Shown: positions 63,961-64,000 of the stretch, in pieces
Position numbering within the stretch: position 1 is the stretch's first letter
Layout of the letters: every line of letters begins with the position of its first letter
Source: Sphingomonas sp. Leaf208
Lineage (GTDB): Bacteria; Pseudomonadota; Alphaproteobacteria; Sphingomonadales; Sphingomonadaceae
Reading direction: 5' to 3'
Length of the DNA stretch: 64,000 nt
Assembly (NCBI RefSeq): GCF_001421415.1
Contig: NZ_LMKH01000034.1
Span: 186,001 to 250,000, forward strand
The notes under the pieces: generated by a model
Told to the model about the DNA's origin: nothing
Databases searched by the model: none
What the model saw: only the letters and a program-made list of their open reading frames with translations
Program-made: the position numbers and the translations under genes

Positions 63961-64000
63961 ATCTGGCGGAAAGTCGAGGCTCAGGATTCCCAATGGCTTA

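Overview
The window is high-GC chromosomal DNA from an alphaproteobacterium, most likely a sphingomonad (Sphingomonas or a close relative). The evidence is the gene order leuS-lptE-holA / parB-parA-rsmG-mnmG-mnmE / rho-hemJ-hemE / PPSR-maf-aroE-coaE-dnaQ, a crtY-crtI-crtB carotenoid cluster, many periplasmic and outer-membrane proteins of sphingomonad type, and numerous palindromic intergenic repeats. No species can be named from sequence alone.

Layout. At 1-13 kb lie the end of a thiE-like gene, an outer-membrane barrel protein, a DUF3576 lipoprotein, leuS-lptE-holA (start/stop overlaps) and, on the other strand, mnmE, mnmG-rsmG-parA-parB, then ogt and a dienelactone hydrolase. At 13-21 kb are terC, rho, hemJ, hemE, a 320-bp DnaA-box-rich gap that I call the chromosomal replication origin (oriC, about 17154-17475), then PPSR-maf and aroE-coaE-dnaQ. 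The hemE / PPSR (RP001-type) junction is the conserved origin location known from Caulobacter and Rickettsia. Three copies of a 16-bp parS-like palindrome (7852, 10285, 19914) flank it. At 21-34 kb are hpf, ptsN, a thioesterase, DUF1491, a SleB-type cell-wall hydrolase, AsmA, recQ with two small partners, an aspartyl-protease-like periplasmic protein, an Atm1-type ABC exporter, and crtB. At 33-46 kb are a LOG-family gene, crtI-crtY, a GNAT, a GH127 glycosidase, DUF2141 and MipA/OmpV proteins, two tandem Tat-exported ferritin-like proteins and a porin-like barrel. At 46-48 kb a TPP riboswitch precedes thiC.

From 48.27 to 51.4 kb there is an accessory island of visibly lower GC content. It holds a standalone colicin-E3-like ribonuclease, a 107-aa acidic protein and an ImmA/IrrE zinc peptidase in one overlapping operon, next to an intact yefM antitoxin and a decayed yoeB. 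The E3-like RNase / acidic protein / peptidase operon is the best candidate here for an undescribed toxin-antitoxin or defence-like system.

The remainder is mostly housekeeping: ung, aguB, a metallo-beta-lactamase-fold lipoprotein, a family-5 uracil-DNA glycosylase, folK, tRNA-Lys, a PAP2 phosphatase with no obvious start codon, galE, msrA, a Sua5-type threonylcarbamoyl-AMP synthase, an acyl-CoA dehydrogenase, an arylamine N-acetyltransferase and a GntR regulator with its own operator.

A second theme is palindromic repeats. At least seven families of 50-150 bp inverted repeats fill most gaps, and two of these families also sit in frame inside essential genes (leuS and the Sua5 gene), adding about 37 residues to each protein, much as Rickettsia palindromic elements do. 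All functions are read from sequence and family knowledge; no database search was run.
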